A stretch of 42,639 nt of DNA from NCBI GenBank assembly GCA_016845065.1, contig JAERTG010000053.1, forward strand, positions 1 to 42,639, read 5' to 3'. Position 1 is the stretch's first letter. Every line of letters starts with the position of its first letter. The notes under the pieces were generated by a model. It did not search any database and was not told the DNA's origin. It saw nothing but the letters and a program-made list of their open reading frames with translations. Positions 26,314-36,993 of this stretch are shown in pieces. Both the position numbers and the translations under genes were made by a program. This stretch comes from Fidelibacterota bacterium (GTDB lineage Bacteria > Fidelibacterota > UBA8477 > JABMPR01).

Positions 26314-29300
26314 ATGAAAGTTATTCGTCCTATAAAGAACATTCTGTTGACGACCCTGATTGCGTTGATTGTTTTGGTCAATCCAGTTGAGGCAAAATAC
26401 GGAAAAAATAAAGTACAATACCGCGGGATGGATTGGTCCTTTATCCAGACCCCTCATTTTGATGTTTATTTTTATGAGGGGGGCGAATCCATAGCGGAAT
26501 ATGCTGCAAACATCGCTGAAAAATCTTATGCACAAATATCCTATCAATTGGATTGGCGTCTAAGCAAACGCATTTCCATACTGGTTTATAACTCTCATAA
26601 TGATTTTCAGCAGACCAATGTGACTCTGGGATACCTGCAAGAAGGTATTGGTGGATTTACAGAATTGTTTAAGAATCGAGTAGTGCTTCCCTTTGAAGGA
26701 AGTTATGAGCAATTCAGGCATGTTCTGCATCATGAACTCACGCATGCTATAGTCAATGACCTCATTTTTGGCGGGAATGTTCAATCCATTGTTTCGGGGA
26801 AAATGAGAGTGAATATCCCCCTATGGTTGAGTGAGGGATATGCTGAATACTCTTCTCTGGATTGGGACTCACGTGCCGATATGATTATTAGAGATGCAGC
26901 TATCAACGGGAGCCTGCCACCCATACAATACTTGAATTATTATATGGCTTATAAGGGTGGTCAAAGTGTTGTCAGGTATATTGGAGAAACCTTTGGGGTA
27001 GAGCGGATCGGTGAAATATTGCATGAGACCCGCCATTTCAAAGATGTACCCAAGGCCATAGAGAACACCCTCCACCTGGATCTTGAAACTCTGACAGAAA
27101 AATGGCACTTTTCAGTGAGAAAAGATTACTGGCCAGATATCGAGGGACGTAGCAACCTGGATGATGTTGGTCACCGGTTGACCGACCACAGCAAAATCAG
27201 AAACTATTTTAATGTGAGTCCTGCCATTTCACCCAATGGCGGCAAAGTCGCCTTTCTCTCCGATCGTTCGGGTTACGCTGATATCTATGTCATGTCATCA
27301 GATGATGGTAGAGAGCTTACAAAAATTATATCTGGTCAGCGCACCGCTGAGTTGGAAGAACTGAAGTGGCTGAGCCCTGGATTGTCCTGGGCACCTGATA
27401 ACAGACACCTCGTTTTTTCAGCAAAATCTGGCGACGAGGACGCTCTAATATTTTTCGATACTGAGAAAGAGACCAGACATAGCCATAAACTTGGATTAGA
27501 CGGAATCTTTACTGCGGCCTGGTCTCCCGATGGCAATTCTGTTGTGTTTTCAGGATTGAAGGATGGAGCTAGCGATTTATTCCTCTATTCAATTAAAACA
27601 AAGGAACTCACCCAGTTGACCAGAGATTTGTTCTCTGACACAAGACCCTCATGGTCACCGGATGGTAAGGAGTTGGCTTTTGTCTCTGATCGGGGTAACT
27701 CACTACTAACTGGATTGCTCGTCCCGGGCTCCCAGCAAACCCGAGATATACTTCAAAACCATGATTTTCGCACAACTGATATTTATACAATCAATATTGA
27801 GTCTGGCCACATTTCCCGGATCACTAATACACCGGGTAATGAGGATTCTCCAAGCTACGCAAACACAAGTCCGAAATTGGCTTACACTTCAGATCGCAGC
27901 GGAATATGGAATATCTACTTCTATGATTTCGAAACAGAGCAGGAAATACCTGTAACAGATATTATGACAGGCATTTTTCAAATAAGTTGGAGTAAGGATG
28001 ACTCCAGGCTCGTTTTTGCAGGTTACGAGAAGGGCGGTTGGGATATTTTTACCATGAATAACCCTCTGGATCTCAAAGAGCAGCCCAATACTCCTTCATT
28101 TTCAAATTATCTAAAACGGAAAAACATCCAACTCGACCTGACTTATTCCGATTCCATGCCTGTGCCTGAGAAGCAGGTTGTCAACCCATTTGAAACCCAT
28201 GTTTTTGCACAAGGTGATCAGTTTTCTGATGCAAAGGGTACGTTTGAGACACCTGAGGCAGTTGTATTAAATACTCGGGATAGCACGGGTGCCTATGAGG
28301 TGAATAAGTATAAAACTCGTTTTACAGTTGATCTGGTTGATGCTCAAGCAGGTTATTCCAACTTTTTTGGTGTTCAAGGGAACGCCCTCATGGTCTTTTC
28401 TGATATTATGGGAAGCCACCAGATTCAATTCGGATTTGAATTATACCGGAACCTTGACAATTCTGATCTTATGCTCGGTTATGACTATCTGCCAAAGCGG
28501 GCCAATTTACACGCAAGGTTGTATAACCTGCCCGATGATTACCTGAGCTATACTTCTGATTATTTCCTGGCACTCCAGCATTTCAGAAAATATGGAGTCA
28601 TCCTTGGTCTGGATTATCCATTCTCAAAGTATTCTCGATTTGAAACCAGTGTGAATTACTTGAATATTTATCAGAGCATCAGTTATCTGGACCGTACTTT
28701 TGAGAATCGGGAAAGAGTTGGAGTCACACGCAACAGAAGCTATGTACTACCTGAAGTGAAGCTAAGTTTTGATAATGTTTTATATGGCAGTCTCTATCCA
28801 ATTTCAGGATGGCGGATGGAAACCGGGTTTCGGTTTTCACCGGATATGCCAAATTCATCAAGACAATTTGCCACGGTGAGAGCCGATATTCGAAAATATT
28901 ACAAAGTGGGGAGAGAATACTCTTTTGCCCTTAGAGCATCTGCGGCCAGCAGTTACGGTAAGAGCCCTGAAGTATTCATGGCAGGTGGGATTTCAAATTG
29001 GATAAACTACCAGTTAGACAACAATTATTTGAATATCCTAACAAACTATGAAGATCTATATTTTTCAGAATATGTCGTGCCGGTTCGGGGAGTCCCATAT
29101 TTCGCATATACAGGGAACCACTACACCGCTTTTAACGCTGAATTTCGTTTCCCCTTCATTGAATATCTCTCAGTCAAGTGGCCTATTTCAATGGTCATTG
29201 GCAATGTCAGGGGAGAATTATTTAGCGATTGGGTTAAAACCTGGGATGCCCAACAGGTAGGGGGACTGACACTGCCTGAAATTCTATTCAGGGATCAAAA

Positions 29301-29442
29301 GAATAGCTATTGGGGAGCTGGTTTTGGAATGCGCATGAATCTGGGCATATTTGTTCTCCGCTATGATATGGCTTTTGACATGTCTGAGGATAAACTCTGG
29401 GATAATAGACAGCATATCTGGTCACTGGGACTGGACTTTTAA
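26314..29442 (+). CDS. Metallopeptidase MA / beta-propeller / outer-membrane barrel fusion protein
   Basis: From the ATG at 26314 the protein has 1042 residues in four parts. A signal peptide (MKVIRPIKNILLTTLIALIV) is first. A gluzincin-like peptidase domain (about 25-265) has HELTH at 140-144 and LSEGYAEY at 172-179 supplying the third zinc ligand. A TolB/PD40-like beta-propeller (about 290-590) has repeated SPDG/SPNG-K-AFLSDRSG-type units. A C-terminal outer-membrane barrel of BamA/D15 type (about 660-1042) ends in WSLGLDF. All zinc-ligand positions are intact, so protease activity at the outer membrane is plausible. A TTG at 26278 would extend the frame but lacks support. Its stop overlaps the start of the MlaE gene (TAATG). 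Confidence 0.85.
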   Translation: MKVIRPIKNILLTTLIALIVLVNPVEAKYGKNKVQYRGMDWSFIQTPHFDVYFYEGGESIAEYAANIAEKSYAQISYQLDWRLSKRISILVYNSHNDFQQTNVTLGYLQEGIGGFTELFKNRVVLPFEGSYEQFRHVLHHELTHAIVNDLIFGGNVQSIVSGKMRVNIPLWLSEGYAEYSSLDWDSRADMIIRDAAINGSLPPIQYLNYYMAYKGGQSVVRYIGETFGVERIGEILHETRHFKDVPKAIENTLHLDLETLTEKWHFSVRKDYWPDIEGRSNLDDVGHRLTDHSKIRNYFNVSPAISPNGGKVAFLSDRSGYADIYVMSSDDGRELTKIISGQRTAELEELKWLSPGLSWAPDNRHLVFSAKSGDEDALIFFDTEKETRHSHKLGLDGIFTAAWSPDGNSVVFSGLKDGASDLFLYSIKTKELTQLTRDLFSDTRPSWSPDGKELAFVSDRGNSLLTGLLVPGSQQTRDILQNHDFRTTDIYTINIESGHISRITNTPGNEDSPSYANTSPKLAYTSDRSGIWNIYFYDFETEQEIPVTDIMTGIFQISWSKDDSRLVFAGYEKGGWDIFTMNNPLDLKEQPNTPSFSNYLKRKNIQLDLTYSDSMPVPEKQVVNPFETHVFAQGDQFSDAKGTFETPEAVVLNTRDSTGAYEVNKYKTRFTVDLVDAQAGYSNFFGVQGNALMVFSDIMGSHQIQFGFELYRNLDNSDLMLGYDYLPKRANLHARLYNLPDDYLSYTSDYFLALQHFRKYGVILGLDYPFSKYSRFETSVNYLNIYQSISYLDRTFENRERVGVTRNRSYVLPEVKLSFDNVLYGSLYPISGWRMETGFRFSPDMPNSSRQFATVRADIRKYYKVGREYSFALRASAASSYGKSPEVFMAGGISNWINYQLDNNYLNILTNYEDLYFSEYVVPVRGVPYFAYTGNHYTAFNAEFRFPFIEYLSVKWPISMVIGNVRGELFSDWVKTWDAQQVGGLTLPEILFRDQKNSYWGAGFGMRMNLGIFVLRYDMAFDMSEDKLWDNRQHIWSLGLDF

Positions 29443-30215
29443 TGCAAAAACTGATTTCGCTGCTTGGTCGTGAAACTATTGGGTTGGTCGCTGCCATTGG
29501 TGAAGTATTTATCCTCCTGGGTCAGGCTCTAAAAAACATTCGCTACTTCCATCAGGATCGCGTGCTTTATAATGAGCAACTCTTTCGATTAGGTGTGAAA
29601 GCACTTCCACTTGTGAGTATCATTGCTGTTTTTGCTGGTGCTGTAGCCGGTTGGCAAGGTGCCTACCAATTGGAAGATACACTCCCTCCCAGATTTTTCG
29701 GGCAAATCGTAGCTGTGGGTATTTTATCTGAGATGGGACCCGTCTTGACAGCCCTGGTATTGGCTGGACGTAATGGTTCCTCCATTGGTGCGGAGCTGGC
29801 AACAATGAAGGTAACTGAGCAGATTGATGCCCTCGAAGTCATGGGCATTAATCCCATACGCCATCTTGTTGCACCCCGCGTGGTAGCCATGATCATCATG
29901 ATGCCATTATTGGTTGTGGTTGCCGATATTATTGCCCTCTTTACTGCGGCACTAATTGGAGATGCTTTTTTTAATATTAGTGTCAGGATGTTTTTCAATT
30001 CATTTCAATCGGTATTTGTGGTCACTGAAGATGTAATACCGGGGCTGGCGAAGGCTTTGACCTTTGGAATATCCGTTGGATTAATCAGCTGTTGGGTTGG
30101 TCTAAAAGCTACCCGTGGAGCCAGTGGGGTCGGTAGAGCTGCCATTCAGGCATTTGTTATTTCAGCCACTATCATTCTGGTAAATGATTACGCTGTTGCA
30201 ACCCTCGTTTTTTAA
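29442..30215 (+). CDS. mlaE: MlaE/YrbE-type ABC lipid-transport permease
   Basis: This 257-residue membrane protein has the MlaE permease pattern: an N-terminal amphipathic helix, then about five membrane segments with the conserved GRNGSSIGAELATMKVTEQIDALEVMGINP loop (about 107-136) and PRV near 146. MlaE moves phospholipids between inner and outer membrane in complex with the ATPase MlaF and the MCE protein MlaD. Neither partner is next to it here: the following gene is radA. Its ATG overlaps the upstream stop as TAATG, so it is translated together with the outer-membrane fusion protein. Confidence 0.92.
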   Translation: MQKLISLLGRETIGLVAAIGEVFILLGQALKNIRYFHQDRVLYNEQLFRLGVKALPLVSIIAVFAGAVAGWQGAYQLEDTLPPRFFGQIVAVGILSEMGPVLTALVLAGRNGSSIGAELATMKVTEQIDALEVMGINPIRHLVAPRVVAMIIMMPLLVVVADIIALFTAALIGDAFFNISVRMFFNSFQSVFVVTEDVIPGLAKALTFGISVGLISCWVGLKATRGASGVGRAAIQAFVISATIILVNDYAVATLVF

Positions 30216-30239
30216 AGAAAGTCAGTAAAAAAATAGAAT

Positions 30240-31586
30240 ATGGCCAAAAGTAAGACTGTTTATGTCTGTGATGACTGTGGTGCTGAACACCCCAAGTGGG
30301 TGGGCAGATGCGGTAGTTGTGGTGCCTGGGAAACGGTAAAAGAGTTTAAACAATCAAAATTCAAAGTTACACCCAGTGGCCCGAGATCGAAGTTAAAACC
30401 CTTGGACAACATCACCCGTGATGCTGAAAATCGGATTAAGACTACCCAATCGGAATTTGATTCTGTGCTTGGTGGAGGGTTGGTGAAGGGGAGTATCATC
30501 CTCTTTGGTGGTCAGCCAGGTATTGGTAAATCTACACTTCTCCTTCAACTCAGTGGACTCATGGCAGGAAGGGATCATTCCATTTTGTATTTCTCTGGTG
30601 AGGAAAGCGGAGAGCAACTCGCCATGCGGGCAGATCGTCTTGGTGTAAAGGCTGAAAAGCTCATGTTTGCCAACGATTCTGTCGTAGAAAATATTGCCAG
30701 GAGCATTAATGAACTAAAACCTGCTGTGGTGATTGTAGACTCCATTCAAACCGCCTATTCGGAAGCTGGAGAGAATTTACCTGGTAGCATCAGTCAAGTG
30801 AGAGAAAGCGCAGCCCAGTTGCTTCGTGTCGCAAAAGAGATGAATGTTTGCATCATTCTGGTGGGGCATATTACAAAGGACGGCTACCTCGCTGGACCCA
30901 AAATGCTGGAACATCTGGTTGATACCGTCCTCTATCTGGAGGGAGATCGACAAACACAGGTTCGACTACTGCGAGCCGCTAAGAATCGATTTGGATCCAC
31001 CAGTGAACTTGGTGTATATGAAATGGCAAGGGAAGGTCTCATCCCAGTGGAGAATCCTGCAAAGCTGTTTCTTTCACAACGTCATTCAGATGTAAGCGGC
31101 ACTGTGGTTGTCACAAGTCAGGAGGGGAGTCGCACCTTCTTCCTTGAGGTTCAAGCTCTGGTGGCCAGTGCTTCATATGGAAACCCACAACGAAACGTGA
31201 CCGGTTTTGACCTTCGTAGACTGCAAATGCTTCTAGCTGTACTAGAGCGGAGAGCTGGCTTCCAACTGGGAACTCAAGATGTGTTTATCAACGTTGTGAG
31301 TGGTCTAAAAATTGCTGAGCCTGCTGCAGATCTGGGTGTAGCCATCGCGATTATTTCAAGTCTGAAAAATCGGGTGATTGATGCTGGAGCGCTCATCATT
31401 GGAGAGGTTGGCTTAGGGGGAGAAGTGCGCAATGTGGGGCAGATCCGTAGACGTGTTGAGGAAGCAAAAAAACTTGGATTCAATCGAATCATTCTACCCC
31501 AGGGTGAACACAAAGGACTTGAAGATTTAGGACTCGCCATTGTACCTGTTCGAAGTCTAAGTGCAGCCATTGATGAAGTATTTTAG
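30240..31586 (+). CDS. radA: DNA repair protein RadA
   Basis: The 448 residues follow the RadA pattern. An N-terminal zinc finger has cysteines C10, C13, C24 and C27. A RecA-like ATPase has Walker A GGQPGIGKST (near 93-102) and the RadA-specific KNRFG motif in AAKNRFGSTSELGVYEM. A C-terminal Lon-like domain (about 280-448) is complete. RadA is a hexameric helicase that helps process recombination intermediates. It follows mlaE by 24 bases and precedes tgt by 30 bases; the grouping looks like shared transcription rather than shared function. Confidence 0.96.
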   Translation: MAKSKTVYVCDDCGAEHPKWVGRCGSCGAWETVKEFKQSKFKVTPSGPRSKLKPLDNITRDAENRIKTTQSEFDSVLGGGLVKGSIILFGGQPGIGKSTLLLQLSGLMAGRDHSILYFSGEESGEQLAMRADRLGVKAEKLMFANDSVVENIARSINELKPAVVIVDSIQTAYSEAGENLPGSISQVRESAAQLLRVAKEMNVCIILVGHITKDGYLAGPKMLEHLVDTVLYLEGDRQTQVRLLRAAKNRFGSTSELGVYEMAREGLIPVENPAKLFLSQRHSDVSGTVVVTSQEGSRTFFLEVQALVASASYGNPQRNVTGFDLRRLQMLLAVLERRAGFQLGTQDVFINVVSGLKIAEPAADLGVAIAIISSLKNRVIDAGALIIGEVGLGGEVRNVGQIRRRVEEAKKLGFNRIILPQGEHKGLEDLGLAIVPVRSLSAAIDEVF

Positions 31587-31607
31587 TTGTCGTAGACATA
31601 AAGTTGA

Positions 31608-32759
<1,152 letters not shown>

Positions 32760-32761
32760 TT

Positions 32762-33472
32762 ATGGAAATGCCACTTGCCACAGGATTGATAGAAGCTGAG
32801 TTTGTGGCCAGACCGAATCGATTTCTTTCAAAAGTTCGAATAAATGGAGAAGTACACGATTCCCATGTTCCAGATCCTGGGCGATTAAAAGAATTGCTTT
32901 TTCCTGGTGCCAGAGTTCTCGTAGAACCCAAATCAGGGGAGCACCGAAGAACCAAATTTGCCACGGTGATGGTATATTCTGGTGATGAACTTGTTTCAAT
33001 CAATTCGCAATTGCCTAATCGATTCGCCCGCCATTGCCTGGACAACTCACTCATACCGGAATTTAAAGGGTGGACAGTTAAAAAGCAGGAATACACATTT
33101 GGGAAATCTCGGTTTGACTTTTTATTGGAAAGAAATGGTCAGGAAAAACTATTGGAAGTGAAATCAGCAACGCTGGTTGAGTATGGAATTGCCAGATTTC
33201 CTGATGCAGTAACATCAAGAGGAAGACGCCATGTTCTCCACTTAGCTGATTCCATCACTTCTGAGCGTTCTGCTGCTGTTCTTTTCATAATCCAACGCTC
33301 AGATGCCACATCCTTTGAGCCCCACTGGGGAAGAGATCCTGAGTTTGCTCAGGCACTAAAGGATTCGGTCAGCCAAGGTGTGGAATTGGTAGTTTACACC
33401 ACTATGCTAAGACCTGATTCGATGATTTTAAGATCCTCACTTCCTTATAACTTGGAGCATAAACATGCCTAG
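32762..33472 (+). CDS. sfsA: DNA/RNA nuclease SfsA
   Basis: The 236 residues match SfsA: an N-terminal OB-like part with FLSKVRINGEVHDSHVPDPGRL and the nuclease core with the PD-(D/E)XK-type residues in SRFDFLLE...KLLEVKSATL (about 113-135). SfsA was first described as a sugar-fermentation stimulation protein, and recent work describes the family as a nuclease. It begins two bases after the tgt stop and overlaps the next gene by 8 bases (ATGCCTAG), so it is firmly inside this gene train. Confidence 0.92.
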   Translation: MEMPLATGLIEAEFVARPNRFLSKVRINGEVHDSHVPDPGRLKELLFPGARVLVEPKSGEHRRTKFATVMVYSGDELVSINSQLPNRFARHCLDNSLIPEFKGWTVKKQEYTFGKSRFDFLLERNGQEKLLEVKSATLVEYGIARFPDAVTSRGRRHVLHLADSITSERSAAVLFIIQRSDATSFEPHWGRDPEFAQALKDSVSQGVELVVYTTMLRPDSMILRSSLPYNLEHKHA

Positions 33473-35126
33473 ACCTCATTACACTATGCTGATTTTGTCC
33501 ATATTGCTAGGGCTTATCATGACATGTGCAAATGAACGGCCTATCACGGGTGGTCCTGAAGACAAGGAAGCACCAGAGATCATTTTTAGTCTACCTGAAA
33601 ATGAGACTGTTAATGTGGATCCCAATACTGAGATTTTGATCAAATTTAATGAACAGATGAAAAAATCTACCTTTGCCACCTCACTACAAATCTGGCCGCG
33701 ACCACCTGGTGAATACGAAATAAAATCGAGCTGGACTTGGCTAAAAATAACCTTTAGTGAACCGCTTGACACCAATGAGACCTATCTCCTAACACTGGAT
33801 AAAGGTGCTCAGGATCTAAGAGGCAACGGACTTGATGCCACCTACGTTATGGCTTTTAGTACGGGTGATGACTTAAACGGTGGACGTTTGACAGGGACAA
33901 TTTCTGGTGCAAATGATATCAAAAAAAATGGTGATCTCCTGCTCTATCGTCAATTTGATACGGATCTTGGACAATTGAGACAAGAGGAGGCTGATTATGT
34001 CTTCCAACCAGATGAATCAGGTAATTTTGAGCTACCATATCTGGCTGAGCGTTCATATATGCTCTTTTATCATTGGGACAGAAATAAAAACAAGTTGATT
34101 GACGGTGATGACTATTTTGGAAGACCAGAAGTGGCCGCAGTGTGGGCTCGAACAGATAGTGTTCCCACCAGACATAAAATTTGGCCACAAGTTATCCCAC
34201 TGGAAAGTCTGAAACTATTGGGTGTAACTCAGCTTGCTGATCAATTCATACAAGTTAGAGCCAACCGAATGGTATCAACAGAAGCTCTGGAATCGGTTGA
34301 ACTCATCATTAATGATATCAAGATTCCAATTCTGGGAAGATCGAAAGTTGAAGAAGATAATTTTGCCATGCTTCTTGATGTCGCAGCTCCCCTGAACGAT
34401 AGTTCGCAAGTTTGGATTCATAGTTTTCTGGATACCAGCGGCTACTTGTTGAACTCCGATACCCTCAGTTTAGTCACCCGAACTGATTTTGACACCCTGG
34501 CACTAAGTGCCATCAAGGTAGATTGGAAGCATGCAGACAGTTTTGATAGTCCAGCGCAGAATTCACAAATGAAGCTAAATTCAAACCTACCCCTGATTTT
34601 CAAATCAGATTCAGCATTCTCTCTGGTTGATAGTGAAGTAGATACAGTCAATTTAGCCGGTACAATAGAGAAAATGAATACAATGGAATGGGTCTTTTCT
34701 GCGGACACCTCCCTCGAGGATGGTAAAACGTTCAAATGGCAGATAGATACACAGTATCTTCACGCTCCATTGAATAGTTCTGAATTGGACAGCTTGATGT
34801 CAGGCAGCTTAAAAACTGTAAATCAGGATTCTCTTGGTAGTCTCAAAGTCATGCAATTGGACAGATTTGCATTGGAATGTCGTTTGACAGGGAAGGGTGT
34901 CGATCGTCAATTTCGCCTGAAACCTGCTGAAGCAGTTACCCTGGAGGGGTTACCAGCTCAATCATATTCCCTGGTTGCATATGCTGATGAGAATGGTGAT
35001 GGACGCTATCAGAGCGGTGGCCTGGGACCTGCATCAAAGTCTGAACCTTTTTGGTTTTACTCGAATGATATAAAGGTGAGAGCTCGATGGGAAACTGATC
35101 TAGGAATCTGGTTGTTGCATGAATGA
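33465..35126 (+). CDS. Ig-like (Big_5) domain lipoprotein of FCB type
   Basis: The 553-residue protein starts with a hydrophobic signal ending at C21 (GLIMTCANERPITGGPED). The Cys-Ala...Gly-Gly-Pro-x-Asp pattern just after the cysteine is typical of a family of FCB lipoproteins. A Big_5/SbsA-type Ig-like domain follows (about 40-125; VNVDPNTEILIKFNEQM, DLRGNGL). The remaining 400 residues are rich in beta-strands and have a possible calcium-type loop DENGDGRYQSG near 506-516. It likely sits on the outer membrane. The lipobox residue before Cys is Thr rather than Gly or Ala. Function is unknown. It overlaps sfsA and dapF by 8 bases each. Confidence 0.8.
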   Translation: MPRPHYTMLILSILLGLIMTCANERPITGGPEDKEAPEIIFSLPENETVNVDPNTEILIKFNEQMKKSTFATSLQIWPRPPGEYEIKSSWTWLKITFSEPLDTNETYLLTLDKGAQDLRGNGLDATYVMAFSTGDDLNGGRLTGTISGANDIKKNGDLLLYRQFDTDLGQLRQEEADYVFQPDESGNFELPYLAERSYMLFYHWDRNKNKLIDGDDYFGRPEVAAVWARTDSVPTRHKIWPQVIPLESLKLLGVTQLADQFIQVRANRMVSTEALESVELIINDIKIPILGRSKVEEDNFAMLLDVAAPLNDSSQVWIHSFLDTSGYLLNSDTLSLVTRTDFDTLALSAIKVDWKHADSFDSPAQNSQMKLNSNLPLIFKSDSAFSLVDSEVDTVNLAGTIEKMNTMEWVFSADTSLEDGKTFKWQIDTQYLHAPLNSSELDSLMSGSLKTVNQDSLGSLKVMQLDRFALECRLTGKGVDRQFRLKPAEAVTLEGLPAQSYSLVAYADENGDGRYQSGGLGPASKSEPFWFYSNDIKVRARWETDLGIWLLHE

Positions 35127-35907
35127 AACATTTGAATTCTACAAATATGTTGGTGCAGGAAACGATTTTATCATCTTTGAAAGTTGGGATGAGGAACTAG
35201 AATTTTCACCAGAACAGATCGTCGACCTTTGTGACCGTCGGTTTGGCATTGGTGCTGATGGTGTTCTTATTCTAACGCCAGATAGCTCGGCCGATTTTAA
35301 GATGATGTATTACAATGCTGATGGCTCACGAGGTGAAATGTGTGGGAACGGTGCGCGTTGTCTGGTGAGCTTTGCGAATCACATGCAGAGAGTGAAAACA
35401 TCGGGTACTTTTTCAGCCGATGATGGAATTCATCAATTTAAAATCCAGGATGATCTCGTAGATGTTGAGATTATTGTTAATGGGGAATTACTCGATTGGG
35501 ATATTCCCAAGAGAGGATGCGGATTCATAGATACAGGTGTGCCACATCTGATTGTCCCATCAGTAGATAGCGAGACGGAGAATCTTGATCCCCTTGGGAG
35601 AGAGATGAACTCGCATGAAGCCCACCCTCAGGGAACCAACGTCAATATCGTGGAGAAATTGTCTAAGTTCGTTAGGGTGAGAACATGGGAGCGGGGTGTC
35701 AATATGGAAACCCTGGCCTGCGGAACCGGCGCCGCTGCATCTGCAATTTTCGCACACCTCAAATGGGGCTTTGAATGGCCCATCAAACTTGCATTTCCTG
35801 GTGGGGACTTGGAAGTAGATCATCGGGGAAATCAGTATTGGTTAAATGGTCCTGCGCAATTAGTTTTCAAAGGTCACTTATCACTATCCAAGCTTCATCG
35901 TAAATAG
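35119..35907 (+). CDS. dapF: Diaminopimelate epimerase DapF
   Basis: The 262-residue enzyme has both catalytic cysteines in their motifs: C75 in GEMCGNGARC and C201 in ACGTGAAASA, with GAGNDF near 12-17 for the N-terminal strand. It converts LL- to meso-diaminopimelate for lysine and peptidoglycan synthesis. The ATG at 35119 overlaps the end of the lipoprotein gene by 8 bases. Length and order of the two mirrored halves are normal. Confidence 0.96.
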   Translation: MNETFEFYKYVGAGNDFIIFESWDEELEFSPEQIVDLCDRRFGIGADGVLILTPDSSADFKMMYYNADGSRGEMCGNGARCLVSFANHMQRVKTSGTFSADDGIHQFKIQDDLVDVEIIVNGELLDWDIPKRGCGFIDTGVPHLIVPSVDSETENLDPLGREMNSHEAHPQGTNVNIVEKLSKFVRVRTWERGVNMETLACGTGAAASAIFAHLKWGFEWPIKLAFPGGDLEVDHRGNQYWLNGPAQLVFKGHLSLSKLHRK

Positions 35908-35922
35908 AAGAAAAGGAGAGAT

Positions 35923-36993
35923 ATGTCTTTCTTTGCAGTCATAATGGCAGGTGGCGTCGGTAAGCGCTTCTGGCCCCAGAGTCGCCGGGCAACTCCAAAG
36001 CAACTTTTGCCAATAGCCGGTGACGAAAGCATGCTACGCATGACCGTGGACCGGTTGAAAAATTTTACATCCACCGAACAAATTCTCATTATCACAAATT
36101 CAGATCAGGAAAAAGCTATTCGTCTGGAATGTCCTGAATTACCAGAAGAAAATGTACTCATAGAACCTGAAGGAAAAAATACAGCACCAGCAATCGGATT
36201 GGCAGCCATTATTATTCAGCACAGGGATCCAGAAGCCGTAATGGGTGTCTTTCCAGCTGATCATTACATTGAGGATGTAAAATCTTTTTCCGAGTATATG
36301 CAGCAAGGAATTAAAATTGCCAACGAGATGAAGGGTCTGGTAACTTTTGGTGTGGTGCCAACAAGACCTGCTACCGGTTATGGATACATACAGTTTCATG
36401 ATCGCACCAATCCTGATGAACCCATTTATGCTGTGAAGGCATTTGCTGAGAAACCCGACTTGAAAACTGCTGAGCTTTTTTTAGGAAGCGGTGATTTTTT
36501 ATGGAATAGTGGTATGTTTGTGTGGCGAGTGGATAGCATTTTGCAGAGTTTTCAAGATTTTCTGCCAGAAATATGGGACAGTTTAAAAAATATTAAAGGT
36601 GCCATTGGTAGATCTGTCTGGGATTCAGTACTCACTGTGGAGTGGGCCACCTTGCGGAGCATATCTATTGATTATGGCATCATGGAAAAAGCCAGAAACG
36701 TCTATGTTGTCCGTGTAGATTTTTCATGGAATGATGTTGGATCTTGGGATGCTGTCCATGAAATGCATGAGAAGGACAAGGAAAAAAACGTTTCGAGGGG
36801 TGAAGTAATATTTCACGGCTCAGAAAATAATTTGGTATTTGCAGAGGGGAAAACTGTAGCCATTGTCGGTGTAGATGATCTGGTGGTTATTGACACCAAG
36901 GATGCACTGCTCATTATACCTCGAGGCCAAACCGAAAGGGTAAAAGAACTTGTGGATGGTTTCGAAAAAGAGAAAAGGGACTCGTTGCTCTAA
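35923..36993 (+). CDS. manC: Mannose-1-phosphate guanylyltransferase
   Basis: The 356 residues have the nucleotidyltransferase signature MAGGVGKRFWPQSRRATPKQ (about 6-25) and later AEKPD, LWNSGMFVWR and the FSWNDVGSWD segment that are specific to GDP-mannose pyrophosphorylases. It makes GDP-mannose from GTP and mannose-1-phosphate for glycans. It is the short form without the fused phosphomannose isomerase. AAGGAG (35913-35918) lies four bases before the ATG. The next gene's ATG follows its stop directly. Confidence 0.92.
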   Translation: MSFFAVIMAGGVGKRFWPQSRRATPKQLLPIAGDESMLRMTVDRLKNFTSTEQILIITNSDQEKAIRLECPELPEENVLIEPEGKNTAPAIGLAAIIIQHRDPEAVMGVFPADHYIEDVKSFSEYMQQGIKIANEMKGLVTFGVVPTRPATGYGYIQFHDRTNPDEPIYAVKAFAEKPDLKTAELFLGSGDFLWNSGMFVWRVDSILQSFQDFLPEIWDSLKNIKGAIGRSVWDSVLTVEWATLRSISIDYGIMEKARNVYVVRVDFSWNDVGSWDAVHEMHEKDKEKNVSRGEVIFHGSENNLVFAEGKTVAIVGVDDLVVIDTKDALLIIPRGQTERVKELVDGFEKEKRDSLL

